A stretch of DNA of 20,084 nt from an uncultured Lachnospiraceae bacterium (GTDB lineage Bacteria > Bacillota > Clostridia > Lachnospirales > Lachnospiraceae): positions 1-20,084 of the forward strand of contig CAJTPU010000033.1 of NCBI GenBank assembly GCA_910578335.1. The letters run 5' to 3'. The notes below the pieces were generated by a model, which was not told where the DNA came from, made no database searches, and saw only the letters and a list, made by a program, of their open reading frames with translations. Positions 7,137 through 15,939 of the stretch are shown here, piece after piece (position 1 is the first letter of the stretch; every line of letters begins with the position of its first letter). The position numbers and the translations under genes are program-made.

Positions 7137-7988
7137 CTACTGTTCATGGTTACTCTCTGACGGATTCTGTGCCAGCCTCCTTTTGTACGCCCGCAAAAAG
7201 GTGGAATAATCCCGAAATCCGGACTGATAGCACGCCTGCGTCGGCGCAATGCCTGCCGCCATCAGACTCTTTGCCAAAAGCACCCTTTTCTCAGTTATGT
7301 ACCGGTGAATGGTATATCCCGTTTCCTCCTTGAACTGGCGCATCATATGAAACCTGCTAATATAAAAATGCGCCGCAAGGCATTCTATGGAAAGCTCCTC
7401 CGTCAAATGCTCTCCGATATATTTTATCAAATCTATCATTTTTTGATTAAAGTACACAGCCCTGTTGAAGGTTCCCGTCCCATCCATACAGCTTCTGTTA
7501 ACCAAAATCATAAATTCCATAAAAAGAACGTTGGCGTAAAGCTTTGCGGCATACTGTTCCTTTTCCTGTCCGTTTCTTTCAATTTCTTCTATGACAGAAA
7601 GAAGCCTGCTGTTTGTCATTGCCGGAAAACGCAGTACATCCGCGCCCTCCTCGCCAGCCATTTCAAAGCAGCGCTCCAAATTGTATTCCGCCGTTCTATG
7701 ACTCTTTAAAAACGCCTCTGATATATAGAACACAATCCGCTCATACGGCTCGTTGCTTTCCACCTGCGGTCTGTGAATCGCTCCCTTATTTACCAGCACC
7801 ATATCATACGCCTTCAACTTGTATGATTTTCCTTCTATGCTGTAGGCGACACTGCCCTTTAAAAAAATCAGCAGCTTATAAAAATCATGATAATGATACG
7901 GATACTCCCTTGCCCCGGTGTCCGTGATATGAAACATCCTGAAATCGTCGTAGAGATATCCTCTTTTTTCATATCCGCTGTTCTCCAT
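7137..7988 (-). CDS. AraC-family transcriptional regulator with N-terminal cupin domain
   Basis: This 283-aa protein has an N-terminal cupin-like sensing domain (EYPYHYHDFYKLLIFLKG, then AYDMVLVNKGAIHRP) and a C-terminal double helix-turn-helix of the AraC type (LSIECLAAHFYISRFHMMRQF, ACYQSGFRDYSTFLRAYKR read in parts). These proteins usually activate adjacent genes in response to a small ligand. The start is ATG at 7988, with CCGGAGG 5 bases upstream; the frame also runs to 8006, which would overlap the yitT-like gene. It lies 14 bases after that gene and 27 before the ParB/BMP gene, so the three are probably co-transcribed, and the BMP protein or its ligand may relate to what it senses. The ligand is unknown. 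Confidence 0.92.
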   Translation of the reverse strand: MENSGYEKRGYLYDDFRMFHITDTGAREYPYHYHDFYKLLIFLKGSVAYSIEGKSYKLKAYDMVLVNKGAIHRPQVESNEPYERIVFYISEAFLKSHRTAEYNLERCFEMAGEEGADVLRFPAMTNSRLLSVIEEIERNGQEKEQYAAKLYANVLFMEFMILVNRSCMDGTGTFNRAVYFNQKMIDLIKYIGEHLTEELSIECLAAHFYISRFHMMRQFKEETGYTIHRYITEKRVLLAKSLMAAGIAPTQACYQSGFRDYSTFLRAYKRRLAQNPSESNHEQ

Positions 7989-8002
7989 AAAGCCTCCGGT
8001 TC

Positions 8003-8902
8003 TCAAAGCTTTTCACTGAAATAACTTTTATAGCCTTCTCCGTAAATTTCCGTTGCACTTGAGATAATCATAAATGCTTCCGGGTCCTCCTCCTTGACAA
8101 TCTCCTCCGTCCGCGGTGCAAGCTGCTTGCGCATAACGCACATAATCACCCTTTTTTCCTTTCCGCTGTAAGCGCCCTGCCCCTTTACGTAGGTAACGCC
8201 GATATCCAGCTCTTCCAAAAGCCGCGCTGTGATTTTTTCCGAATTGTCGCTTATAATATAAATCAGTTTTGCTCCGTCCCGCCCGTATAAAACAAGGTCC
8301 AGCGTAAACGAAGTAATACATACCGCCATTCCCGCATACAACGCCCTGTCCAAATCCTTGAACACAAACACGGAAGCCGTAACAATCGTAGCATCTATCA
8401 TAAAAAACAGGGCTCCCGTCTTCATATGCGGATACCGGAGGCGCAGCAGCTTAATGATAATATCCGTGCCGCCGGTGGTTGCCCCCGCCTTAAACACGCC
8501 GCCCAGCCCGACCGCAACCAGACAGGAACCGGCAAGTGCCGCCAGCAGCGGGTCCTTCGTCACGGCTCCATAGCCGCTCAGCACATTGATAAGCATGGAA
8601 GATAACACCGTGCAGTATAAGGTCGATACAATCAGCCTGAAGCCAAATTTCCACAATCCCAGAAGCAATATGGGAATGTTAATCAAAAAAATCAGATTAC
8701 CGGTGCTGATGGGAATCAGCCTGTTTAAAATAATGGAGATACCTGACACACCTCCGGGTGCTAAATTGTTCGGGTCCAAAAACAAACTGATTGCCGCCGC
8801 ATAGCAAAGGCAGGATACTGTCATCAGAAGATATTCCAATATACGTTTTTTCAGGGTTTTCTGTCCTTCCCTCTGCCATTCCTTTTGTGTTGCCGTTTCC
8901 AT
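8003..8902 (-). CDS. YitT family integral membrane protein (DUF161 plus DUF2179)
   Basis: This 299-aa protein has about five hydrophobic segments in its first two thirds (YLLMTVSCLCYAAAISLFL, LIFLINIPILLLGLW, LLAALAGSCLVAVGLGGVF and two more). It includes the family hallmarks NNLAPGGVSGISIILN and KAGATTGGTDIIIKLL, and ends in a soluble DUF2179 domain (AKLIYIISDNSEKITARLL ... GVTYVKGQGAYSG ... RVIMCVMRKQ). The family is membrane-bound and thought to be transport-related, without a well established substrate. The start is ATG at 8902, with AGGA 6 bases upstream; an in-frame TTG at 8926 is less likely. It is the first gene after the terminator at 8953-8985. No convincing promoter was found in the 50-base leader. 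Confidence 0.92.
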   Translation of the reverse strand: METATQKEWQREGQKTLKKRILEYLLMTVSCLCYAAAISLFLDPNNLAPGGVSGISIILNRLIPISTGNLIFLINIPILLLGLWKFGFRLIVSTLYCTVLSSMLINVLSGYGAVTKDPLLAALAGSCLVAVGLGGVFKAGATTGGTDIIIKLLRLRYPHMKTGALFFMIDATIVTASVFVFKDLDRALYAGMAVCITSFTLDLVLYGRDGAKLIYIISDNSEKITARLLEELDIGVTYVKGQGAYSGKEKRVIMCVMRKQLAPRTEEIVKEEDPEAFMIISSATEIYGEGYKSYFSEKL

Positions 8903-8952
8903 ACCGTATCCTTTCACTCCTCCCAAACCGGATATGCAAATCCTTGGGGTTA

Positions 8953-8985
8953 CAAAATCCGCATATATAGCATATGCGGATTTTG
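8953..8985. terminator. Terminator hairpin between ilvA and the YitT-family gene
   Basis: A perfect 14-bp inverted repeat (8953-8966 with 8972-8985) surrounds a 5-base loop. The arms carry AAAATCCGCATAT, so the minus-strand RNA ends in a run of four U after a GC core, and the plus strand looks the same. It begins 28 bases past the ilvA stop codon. It separates ilvA from the four-gene unit that follows. Confidence 0.75.
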
Positions 8986-9012
8986 CAATATAATCACAGA
9001 ATATTCTGTTCT

Positions 9013-10248
9013 TTAGCTAAAAATCGTCTGTACTGTCTGCAGCAGCCTGGGGCGGTACCCTTCCTTTTCAAGCGCATCGATAATCTGGGTCTTATGCTCT
9101 GTCCCAAACGCCTCCATGGTAATCCGCAGTTCCACCGCCGCATTGCGGTTGGTAGATACAAACTGGTTATGCTCCAGCTTAATCACATTGCCGTTCTGCT
9201 CTGCCACGATGCCGGAAACCTTGTAAAGCTCACCGGGCTTATCCGGCAAAAGCACGGACACCGTAAATATCCTGTCCCTGAAAATCAAGCCCTGCTGCAC
9301 AACAGAGGACATGGTGATAATATCCATATTGCCGCCGCTTAAAATGGCAACCACCTTCTTATCCTTTGCATTTAAGTGCTTTAATGCCGCCACCGTCAAA
9401 AGTCCTGAATTTTCTACTACCATTTTATGATTTTCCACCATATCAAGGAAAGCGCCAACCAGTTCTTCATCCTTCACCGTAATAATTTCGTCCAGATTTT
9501 TGCGAATATAGGGGAATAGCTTGTCACCCGGCGTTTTTACCGCCGTGCCGTCTGCAATCGTGTTGACTCCGGGCAGCGTCACCACTTTTCCTTCCTTCAA
9601 GGATTCCTGCATACAGTTTGCCCCTGCAGGCTCCACGCCAATCACTCTGATTTTGGGATTCAGCAGCTTTGCCAGCGTAGAAACGCCGGTGGCAAGACCG
9701 CCGCCGCCAATTGGCACCAGAATATAGTCCACCAGCGGCAGTTCTTTGAAAATTTCCATCGCTATAGTACCCTGCCCTGTCGCAACGGTAAGGTCGTTGA
9801 AGGGATGGATAAAGGTATACCCCTTTTCCTCTGCCAGCTCATACGCTCTGGCGCACGCCTCGTCATAAACGTCCCCGCAAAGCACCACCTCCGCGCCGTA
9901 GCCCTTGGTACGGTTTACCTTCATGAGCGGCGTGGTCGTCGGCATGACAATCGTTGCCTTTACACCGTAGCTTTTGGCTGCATAGGCAACACCCTGCGCA
10001 TGGTTTCCGGCAGACGCCGTGATAACGCCTTTCGCCCGCTGCTCTTCGGAAAGCGTGCTCATGGCATAATACGCACCGCGCACCTTATAAGCTCCCGTAA
10101 ACTGCATATTCTCAGGCTTTAAATAAACTTTGCTGCCTGTCTGGGCACTCAGGTAATCACTGTATACCAGCTTGGTCTCCAAAGTAACCCGCTTCACCAC
10201 CTCGGAAGCTTCTTCAAATTTTTCCAGTGTCAACATTTTTTCTTCCAT
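9013..10248 (-). CDS. ilvA: Threonine dehydratase (PLP-dependent) with C-terminal ACT domain
   Basis: This enzyme deaminates threonine to 2-oxobutanoate, the first step towards isoleucine, or acts catabolically. The 411-aa protein has the PLP lysine K55 in GAYKVRGA, the substrate loop SAGNHAQG at 79-86, the phosphate-binding GGGGLATG at 181-188 and SGGN at 304-307. Residues ~330-405 form a single ACT-type domain (DKPGELYKVSGIVAEQNGN), suggesting allosteric control. The single ACT domain and ~410 aa length fit the Firmicute form and not the 514-aa E. coli IlvA. The start ATG has GAGGT nearby. It is 87 bases downstream of ftsY with no strong terminator between, so read-through from ftsY is possible. 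No T-box leader is present. Whether it is biosynthetic (ilvA) or catabolic (tdcB) is not certain. Confidence 0.93.
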   Translation of the reverse strand: MEEKMLTLEKFEEASEVVKRVTLETKLVYSDYLSAQTGSKVYLKPENMQFTGAYKVRGAYYAMSTLSEEQRAKGVITASAGNHAQGVAYAAKSYGVKATIVMPTTTPLMKVNRTKGYGAEVVLCGDVYDEACARAYELAEEKGYTFIHPFNDLTVATGQGTIAMEIFKELPLVDYILVPIGGGGLATGVSTLAKLLNPKIRVIGVEPAGANCMQESLKEGKVVTLPGVNTIADGTAVKTPGDKLFPYIRKNLDEIITVKDEELVGAFLDMVENHKMVVENSGLLTVAALKHLNAKDKKVVAILSGGNMDIITMSSVVQQGLIFRDRIFTVSVLLPDKPGELYKVSGIVAEQNGNVIKLEHNQFVSTNRNAAVELRITMEAFGTEHKTQIIDALEKEGYRPRLLQTVQTIFS

Positions 10249-10335
10249 ACTTACCTCATTCCTGCATCACACGGCTTTGCCTGTGCTCCTGCCTTAATCA
10301 GCATTTGGAACCCATTTTCCAAACGTAGTCTCCTC

Positions 10336-11280
10336 CTACCGGGAAGCGCTCTCCGGTATGTCAAACAGAGCGTTTACAAATTCCTCGGCGTTAAACTTCT
10401 GTAAATCCTCTATGGTTTCTCCGACACCAATATATTTTACCGGTACATTCAGCTCCGACTGGATAGCCACCGCGATGCCGCCCTTGGCTGTGCCATCCAT
10501 CTTGGTAAGTATAATGCCTGTCAGCTCTGCTACGGAGCCGAATTCCCTCGCCTGCGCCAATGCATTCTGTCCGGTTGTACCATCCAGCACAATCAGGTTT
10601 TCCCTATGGGCATCCGGATATTCCCTGTCTATGATGCGGTTCATCTTCTTTAATTCTTCCATCAAATTCTTTTTATTGTGAAGCCTGCCCGCCGTATCAA
10701 TTAAAAGCACGTCCGCCCTGCGCGCCTTTGCCGCAGAAACGGCGTCAAACACCACGCTTGCCGGGTCGGAGCCCTCGCTGCCGCCAATCATATCGACGCC
10801 TGCCCTGTCCGCCCATTCCTTAAGCTGTCCGCCAGCCGCCGCCCGAAAGGTATCAGCCGCCGCTATCAGCACACGCCTGCCGTTTTCCTTTAACTTGCCC
10901 GCCAGCTTGCCAACCGAGGTCGTCTTGCCCACGCCGTTGACGCCGATAACCATAATAACCGACTGCTCCTTTTCAAAGTCATATGCCGTCTCCCCCACCT
11001 GCATCTGCTCCTTGATACTCTCAATCAGCAGTTTCTTGCACTCGAAGGGCTCCTTGATGCGCTGCTCCTTGACCTGTGCCTTCAGCCGCTCTACAATCTG
11101 TGTGGTGGCATTGACGCCAATATCGCCCATAATCAGGATTTCTTCCAGCTCCTCATAAAAGTCTTCGTCAATCGCAGAAAATCCGTTAAATACGGAATCA
11201 ATACCGCGTACAATATTATCTCTGGTCTTTTGCAGACCGGATTTTAGTCTGGCAAAAAAGCCTTTCTTTTCCTCGCTCAA
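10336..11280 (-). CDS. ftsY: Signal recognition particle receptor FtsY
   Basis: FtsY is the membrane-associated GTPase that receives Ffh-ribosome complexes and hands them to the Sec channel. In 314 aa: N domain ~1-100, then G domain with P-loop GVNGVGKTTS (113-122), DTFRAAA (143-149), DTAGRL (195-200) and TKMDGTAKGG (259-268). The long acidic A domain of E. coli FtsY is absent, as in other Gram-positives; the short basic N-terminus (KKGFFARLKSGLQKTR) may contact lipids. The start codon is TTG (11278-11280), preceded by AAGGAGG at 5-base spacing; no suitable ATG is available. The gene is 13 bases downstream of smc. Confidence 0.97.
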   Translation of the reverse strand: MSEEKKGFFARLKSGLQKTRDNIVRGIDSVFNGFSAIDEDFYEELEEILIMGDIGVNATTQIVERLKAQVKEQRIKEPFECKKLLIESIKEQMQVGETAYDFEKEQSVIMVIGVNGVGKTTSVGKLAGKLKENGRRVLIAAADTFRAAAGGQLKEWADRAGVDMIGGSEGSDPASVVFDAVSAAKARRADVLLIDTAGRLHNKKNLMEELKKMNRIIDREYPDAHRENLIVLDGTTGQNALAQAREFGSVAELTGIILTKMDGTAKGGIAVAIQSELNVPVKYIGVGETIEDLQKFNAEEFVNALFDIPESASR

Positions 11281-11293
11281 AATGACCTCCTTA

Positions 11294-14200
11294 CTAATCC
11301 TCCAAATCTTTGTCTATCAGATTGACGCTCACCAGCGCCGACACGCCCTTTTCCTGCATGGTAATGCCGTAAAGCCTGTCCGCCTTTTCCATGGTTCCTC
11401 TCCTGTGGGTTATCACAATAAACTGTGTATTTTTCGTGAGTTTATGTAAATACTTGGCAAAGCGTCCCACATTGGACTCATCCAAGGCTGCCTCAATTTC
11501 ATCCAACAGACAGAAAGGAGAGGGCTTCAGGTTTTGAATGGCAAAAAGAAGCGCAATGGCAGTGAGCGCTTTTTCTCCGCCGGAGAGCTGCATCATATTC
11601 TGCAGCTTTTTGCCTGGCGGCTGGGCAATGATACGGATTCCCGCTTCCAGAATATCCTCGTCCTCCATCAATTCGAGGCTGCCCCTGCCTCCGCCAAACA
11701 GCTCCTTAAATACCTTGTCAAACTCTCTGTTTATCTCGCCAAACTTTTCATGGAACTGCTTGCGCATGGCGGTATCCAGCTCCGTAATAATCCCTTCCAG
11801 CGTTTTCTCTGCCTCTACCAAATCGTCATGCTGGTTTTTTAAGAAGGTATAGCGCTCCATCAGGTTCCTGTAGTCTTCAATGGCATTGACGTTGACGTCC
11901 CCCAGCTTCTTAATCTGTTCTTTTAAGGCAGTAATTTCCCGTTTCATCACTGCTAAATCCGTCATCTCTTCATTGCGGATGGAAGCTGCATCGCTCAGCG
12001 TGATTTCATACTCATCCCACATATAATTTATCTGGGTTTCCAGCGCTTCCTCGAATTTTTCCTTTTGGGAGTTGAGGCGGTAAACCTCCTTATCGAGGGA
12101 CGTCATCTGTTCTGCAAGGGCTTCCCTCTCCGCAAAGAAATTCTTCTGCTTTGCCGCAAGCTCTTCCTTTCTTGCGATATTATCCGAAAGCTCCTGCCTG
12201 GACTGCTCCTGTGTTGTATGAGATGCCGCTATCGTCTTCTCGATTTCCGAGATATTTTTCGTCTTTTCCTCCACATTGCGGACATTGTCCGACAGCCCGC
12301 CTTCTATTTCGGCAAGCTCTGACTCGCAACGCTCTATCTCACCGCTGATACGCTCTACATTCTGCTGTTGGAAGCCCTGCGTCTGCAGCATTTTTTCCAC
12401 CTTCATATCCCACTCTGATACTTTGGCTGCGCTCTCTGTTTCTTCCTCCCTGCGCTGCTCCAGTTCCTTCTGGGATGCCGCAATCTGCTCCTCCGCCGCC
12501 TTTTCCAAATTTTCGGACGTCTCCAACTCTCGTTTGATTTCCTCCTTGCTGTCCTTTATATCCAATATCTGCTTCTCAATTTCCTGCTCTTCATTTTTCA
12601 GGGAACGGGAGCCCGCTTCCGCCTCCTCCATCTTTTCTTTGGCGGCTTCCACGTTCAGGCGAATTGTATTCTGCTCCAGAAATTTTCTTTGTATTTCCGC
12701 TTTATGCGCCTCAATTTTCATTCTGAGCTTATTTCGTTTTTCTTTCGTATCCTCGATTTCTTTTCCATACTGCCTGACCGAGTCAAGGAGCTTCTCCGTC
12801 TTCTTATGAAGCTCTTCTATCTCGCGCCTTCTGCTTAAGAGGTTGCTGTTGTTTTTAAAGGCGCCTCCGCTGATGGCGCCTCCGGGCACCAAAAGCTCGC
12901 CCTCCAGCGTCACCATGCGGATTCCATAGTCAAACTTTCTGGCAATTTTGACGGCGTTGTCCACGTTGTCCACCACCACAATGCGTCCTAACATGGCTTT
13001 TGCCACATTTTGATAGCGCTCCTCTGTTTTCACCAGTCCGTCCGCCATACCAATAACGCCTTTTTCCTGCAGTGCATCCGGATTTTTGAATTCCTGCGGG
13101 TTGGTGATACTGGTGAGCGGCAGAAACGTAGCGCGCCCCATCTTATTTTTCTTTAAAAAGCCTATCATCCTCTTGGCAGTTTCCTCATCATCCGTCACAA
13201 TATTCTGTATATTACCGCCAAGCGCAGTCTCTATGGCGGTTTCATAGCGTTTTTCTACCTGAATGATATCCGCCACCACGCCGATGATGCCCTTTTCATG
13301 TTCCTTCTGCTCCATCACACGCTTGACGCTTCCGCCGTAGCCCTCATATCGCTCTGTCAGATTGGAAAGTGCATCCAGCCTTGACTTTTCCTGATGATAC
13401 TGCTCCTGCGCTTCCCGCAGCGCGGCGTCTTTCCCCGCAAGCATCTCCCGCAGTCCTACAAGCTCCTTTTCCAGCCTTTCCGTCTGTCCATTCATGGCTT
13501 CAAGTGCCTGTGTCACTTCCGCAAACTGCCCTTCAAGCTGGCGAATGCTGTCTTCTCTTGCCGCTTCATCCGATTTCACACGGAGCAGTCTGGAGTTAAG
13601 CTCCGCTTTTCTGATGGCAATCTGCTCCAGCATAGTATCGTAACGCCCTATCTTGGATTTTATGGTGGCGCGTTGATTTAACTCGCCAATAATGGTATTT
13701 TTGCCGTTTTCAATCCTGTCGTTCAGCTCCTGAATCCGGTTCTGCACCTGCTCCAGCGCCGCACGCACAGTGTCTCTCTGCGCCGTTATTTCTGCAACCT
13801 GTCCGTCGATGTCCTGTTTTTCTTTCAGAATCTTGTCCCTGTCCAGATTTTTTGCGTCAATCTCCGCCTGCACGCTCGCCTGCCTGTGTTTCAAATGCTG
13901 TTCGTTTTCTCCCGCGGAATGAAGCTGTTCCTTTAAAACGTTGATTTCGCCCTCCAGCCTGCCACGCAAAACCGAAGTATCCGTCAGGCTTGTCCGCGCC
14001 TGCTCTATCGTCTGCTCCAACAGCTCAATGTCGTTCTGAACCTTCTCGTATTCTTCCTTGATACTCTCATATTTTTTCCCGGTACTCTCCAGTTCACCTG
14101 CAGCCGCCGCATGTTTCTCTTCTGCAAGAGAAAGCTGACCCTTCAGACGGTTATGCTCCAGTAAGAACATATTCACGTCCAGCGTTTTTAATTCTTCCTT

Positions 14201-14854
14201 CTTTTTTAAGTAGATTTTTGCCGTTTCCGACTGCTTTTCCAGCGGTGCCACCTGCTTTTCCAGCTCGGAGAGAATATCATTCACGCGCACCAGATTCGCC
14301 TTCTCATCCTCCAGCTTCTTCTGCGCCGCATATTTTCTTCGTTTGAATTTCACGATACCGGCAGCCTCATCAAAAAGCTCCCTTCTCTCCTCCGGTTTCC
14401 CGCTTAATATCTTATCTATCTGCCCCTGCCCGATAATGGAATATCCCTCTTTGCCGATACCGGTATCATAAAACAGCTCGTTGACGTCTTTCAGTCTGCA
14501 AGCCGAGCCGTTAATCAGATATTCACTTTCTCCGGAACGGTATATTCTTCTCGCCACCGTCACTTCATCATAGTCAATCGCTAGCTGATGGTCTGCATTG
14601 TCCAGTGTAATCGCCACATAAGCATAGCTTAGGGGCTTTCTGGTTTCTGTTCCCGAGAAAATGACATCCTGCATGGAGGCTCCGCGAAGCTGCTTAATCC
14701 TCTGCTCGCCAAGCACCCAGCGCACGGCGTCTGCCACATTGCTTTTTCCGCTTCCGTTTGGTCCCACAATGCCGGTGATGCCATTGTGAAAACGAAACGT
14801 AATTTTATTGGCAAAGGACTTAAAGCCGTATACTTCAATACTTTTTAAATACAT
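11294..14854 (-). CDS. smc: Chromosome segregation protein SMC
   Basis: This is the ATPase core of the SMC-ScpAB condensin that organises and separates sister chromosomes. In 1186 aa (the same length as in Bacillus): N-terminal head with Walker A GPNGSGKSN (~31-39), a long coiled-coil arm, the hinge at roughly 515-635 (GIIGVVADIIQVEKRYETA ... GRATFLPL), the return coiled coil, and the C-terminal head with the signature LSGGEKAL from 1090 and Walker B CLLDEIEAALDE from ~1115. The ATG at 14854 is used; it shares its first base with the last of the rnc stop (TGATG). An in-frame TTG one codon earlier is possible. The rnc-smc-ftsY order is typical of Firmicutes. Confidence 0.98.
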   Translation of the reverse strand: MYLKSIEVYGFKSFANKITFRFHNGITGIVGPNGSGKSNVADAVRWVLGEQRIKQLRGASMQDVIFSGTETRKPLSYAYVAITLDNADHQLAIDYDEVTVARRIYRSGESEYLINGSACRLKDVNELFYDTGIGKEGYSIIGQGQIDKILSGKPEERRELFDEAAGIVKFKRRKYAAQKKLEDEKANLVRVNDILSELEKQVAPLEKQSETAKIYLKKKEELKTLDVNMFLLEHNRLKGQLSLAEEKHAAAAGELESTGKKYESIKEEYEKVQNDIELLEQTIEQARTSLTDTSVLRGRLEGEINVLKEQLHSAGENEQHLKHRQASVQAEIDAKNLDRDKILKEKQDIDGQVAEITAQRDTVRAALEQVQNRIQELNDRIENGKNTIIGELNQRATIKSKIGRYDTMLEQIAIRKAELNSRLLRVKSDEAAREDSIRQLEGQFAEVTQALEAMNGQTERLEKELVGLREMLAGKDAALREAQEQYHQEKSRLDALSNLTERYEGYGGSVKRVMEQKEHEKGIIGVVADIIQVEKRYETAIETALGGNIQNIVTDDEETAKRMIGFLKKNKMGRATFLPLTSITNPQEFKNPDALQEKGVIGMADGLVKTEERYQNVAKAMLGRIVVVDNVDNAVKIARKFDYGIRMVTLEGELLVPGGAISGGAFKNNSNLLSRRREIEELHKKTEKLLDSVRQYGKEIEDTKEKRNKLRMKIEAHKAEIQRKFLEQNTIRLNVEAAKEKMEEAEAGSRSLKNEEQEIEKQILDIKDSKEEIKRELETSENLEKAAEEQIAASQKELEQRREEETESAAKVSEWDMKVEKMLQTQGFQQQNVERISGEIERCESELAEIEGGLSDNVRNVEEKTKNISEIEKTIAASHTTQEQSRQELSDNIARKEELAAKQKNFFAEREALAEQMTSLDKEVYRLNSQKEKFEEALETQINYMWDEYEITLSDAASIRNEEMTDLAVMKREITALKEQIKKLGDVNVNAIEDYRNLMERYTFLKNQHDDLVEAEKTLEGIITELDTAMRKQFHEKFGEINREFDKVFKELFGGGRGSLELMEDEDILEAGIRIIAQPPGKKLQNMMQLSGGEKALTAIALLFAIQNLKPSPFCLLDEIEAALDESNVGRFAKYLHKLTKNTQFIVITHRRGTMEKADRLYGITMQEKGVSALVSVNLIDKDLED

Positions 14855-15561
14855 CAATCCAATTCCTTCCCTGCCGCTTTAAAGCGCAGCAACGCTTCAT
14901 AAGCAGCCTTCTGCTCCGCAGCCTTCTTCGTCCTTCCCTGCCCGCTTCCGAGCCGGTCACCCTCCATCAGAATCTCTACCTGAAAAACCTTATCATGCTC
15001 CGGACCTGACATCCCTACCAGTTCGTAATGAAATTCCTTTTTCAGATGCTTCTGAATGTATTCCTGCAAATTGCTTTTACTGTCATAAAACAGCGTCTTG
15101 TGCTCCAAATCCGAAAGAATAAAACGATAGATATGCGCCTTTGCCGGCTCCATACCACCGTCCAGATAAATGGCGCCGATAATCGCCTCCATCACATCTG
15201 CTATGATGGACGCTTTAATTCTCCCCCTGTCGCTCTCCTCACCTTTCCCCAGCAGCAGAAAGCTCCCCAAATCCAACTCCTCCGCGCAGAGGGCAAGCGA
15301 AGCCTCACATACCATGGATGCCCTTGTCTTAGACAATTTTCCTTCCGCCATCTCCGGATATTTGTGGTACAAAAAATCGCTTGTCACCAGCTCCAGCACA
15401 GCGTCACCCAGAAATTCCAGCCTCTCATAATGCGGCTTTTTATTGATTTTTTGTTCGTTGCTAAAAGAACTGTGTGTAAGCGCCTGCTTTAAAAGCACCT
15501 GATTGTGAAAATGGTAGCCGATTCTGTTTTCCAAATCTTTTGGCACACCTGAAGGCATCAT
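14854..15561 (-). CDS. rnc: Ribonuclease III
   Basis: RNase III cuts double-stranded RNA, including rRNA precursors, mRNAs and structured RNAs. In 235 aa: catalytic signature ERLEFLGDA at 46-54 (E46 and D53 match E. coli E38 and D45), second acidic pair D122 and E125 in ADVMEAIIGA, and a double-stranded RNA-binding domain at ~160-230 ending GQGRTKKAAEQKAA. All metal ligands are present. Two adjacent ATG codons can start it; AGAGGA lies 7 bases before the first. It ends in a one-base overlap with smc. It lies 128 bases downstream of acpP, with no strong terminator or promoter found in that gap. Confidence 0.98.
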   Translation of the reverse strand: MMPSGVPKDLENRIGYHFHNQVLLKQALTHSSFSNEQKINKKPHYERLEFLGDAVLELVTSDFLYHKYPEMAEGKLSKTRASMVCEASLALCAEELDLGSFLLLGKGEESDRGRIKASIIADVMEAIIGAIYLDGGMEPAKAHIYRFILSDLEHKTLFYDSKSNLQEYIQKHLKKEFHYELVGMSGPEHDKVFQVEILMEGDRLGSGQGRTKKAAEQKAAYEALLRFKAAGKELD

Positions 15562-15689
15562 GATATCGTCCTCTGTATTCTCGCTTCATAAACAAAGTAT
15601 CCCTGATACCGCCCGCAAAACAATCAAACTGTGCACATTGCCTTACAGAAAGCAGCCGGTATGCAGGAATACCTCATGGTTACTTGTTT

Positions 15690-15923
15690 TTAGAAATTAA
15701 CTGCATTCTTTATCATCTCCACCGCTTCCTCAACGGTAGAAATTTTTTCTGCCTTTTCTGCGGGTATTTCGATATCAAATTCCTCCTCGATACCCATGAT
15801 AATCTGAAAAACATCCAGCGAATCCGCACCCAAATCATCCATAAAGGTTGATTCCATCGTGATTTCCTCCGGGTCTACATTCAATACCTCTGCAATGACT
15901 TTTTTCAGCTTTTCAAATTCCAT
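15690..15923 (-). CDS. acpP: Acyl carrier protein
   Basis: This 77-aa acidic helical protein carries fatty-acyl intermediates on a phosphopantetheine arm. The attachment site is S35 within LGADSLD. It has the expected four-helix pattern, with VDPEEITMESTFMDDLGA before the serine and FDIEIPAEKAEKISTVEEA after it. AAAGGGA precedes the start. It is 16 bases downstream of plsX, whose substrate is acyl-ACP, and this plsX-acpP pairing is common in Firmicutes. Confidence 0.98.
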   Translation of the reverse strand: MEFEKLKKVIAEVLNVDPEEITMESTFMDDLGADSLDVFQIIMGIEEEFDIEIPAEKAEKISTVEEAVEMIKNAVNF

Positions 15924-15939
15924 ACCTCATTTCCCTTTC

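Noticed and set aside
10304..10323. Hairpin between ftsY and ilvA as a terminator
   Set aside because: The stem is only seven A/T-rich pairs (TTTGGAA/TTCCAAA) and no T-run follows on the minus strand.
10249..10335. T-box or other amino-acid riboswitch before ilvA
   Set aside because: Only 87 bases separate ftsY from ilvA and no T-box core or specifier structure is present.
12276..12809. Long plus-strand open frame antisense to smc
   Set aside because: It is a shadow of the coiled-coil codons of smc; it is Ser/Phe-rich, lacks a ribosome binding site and matches no family.
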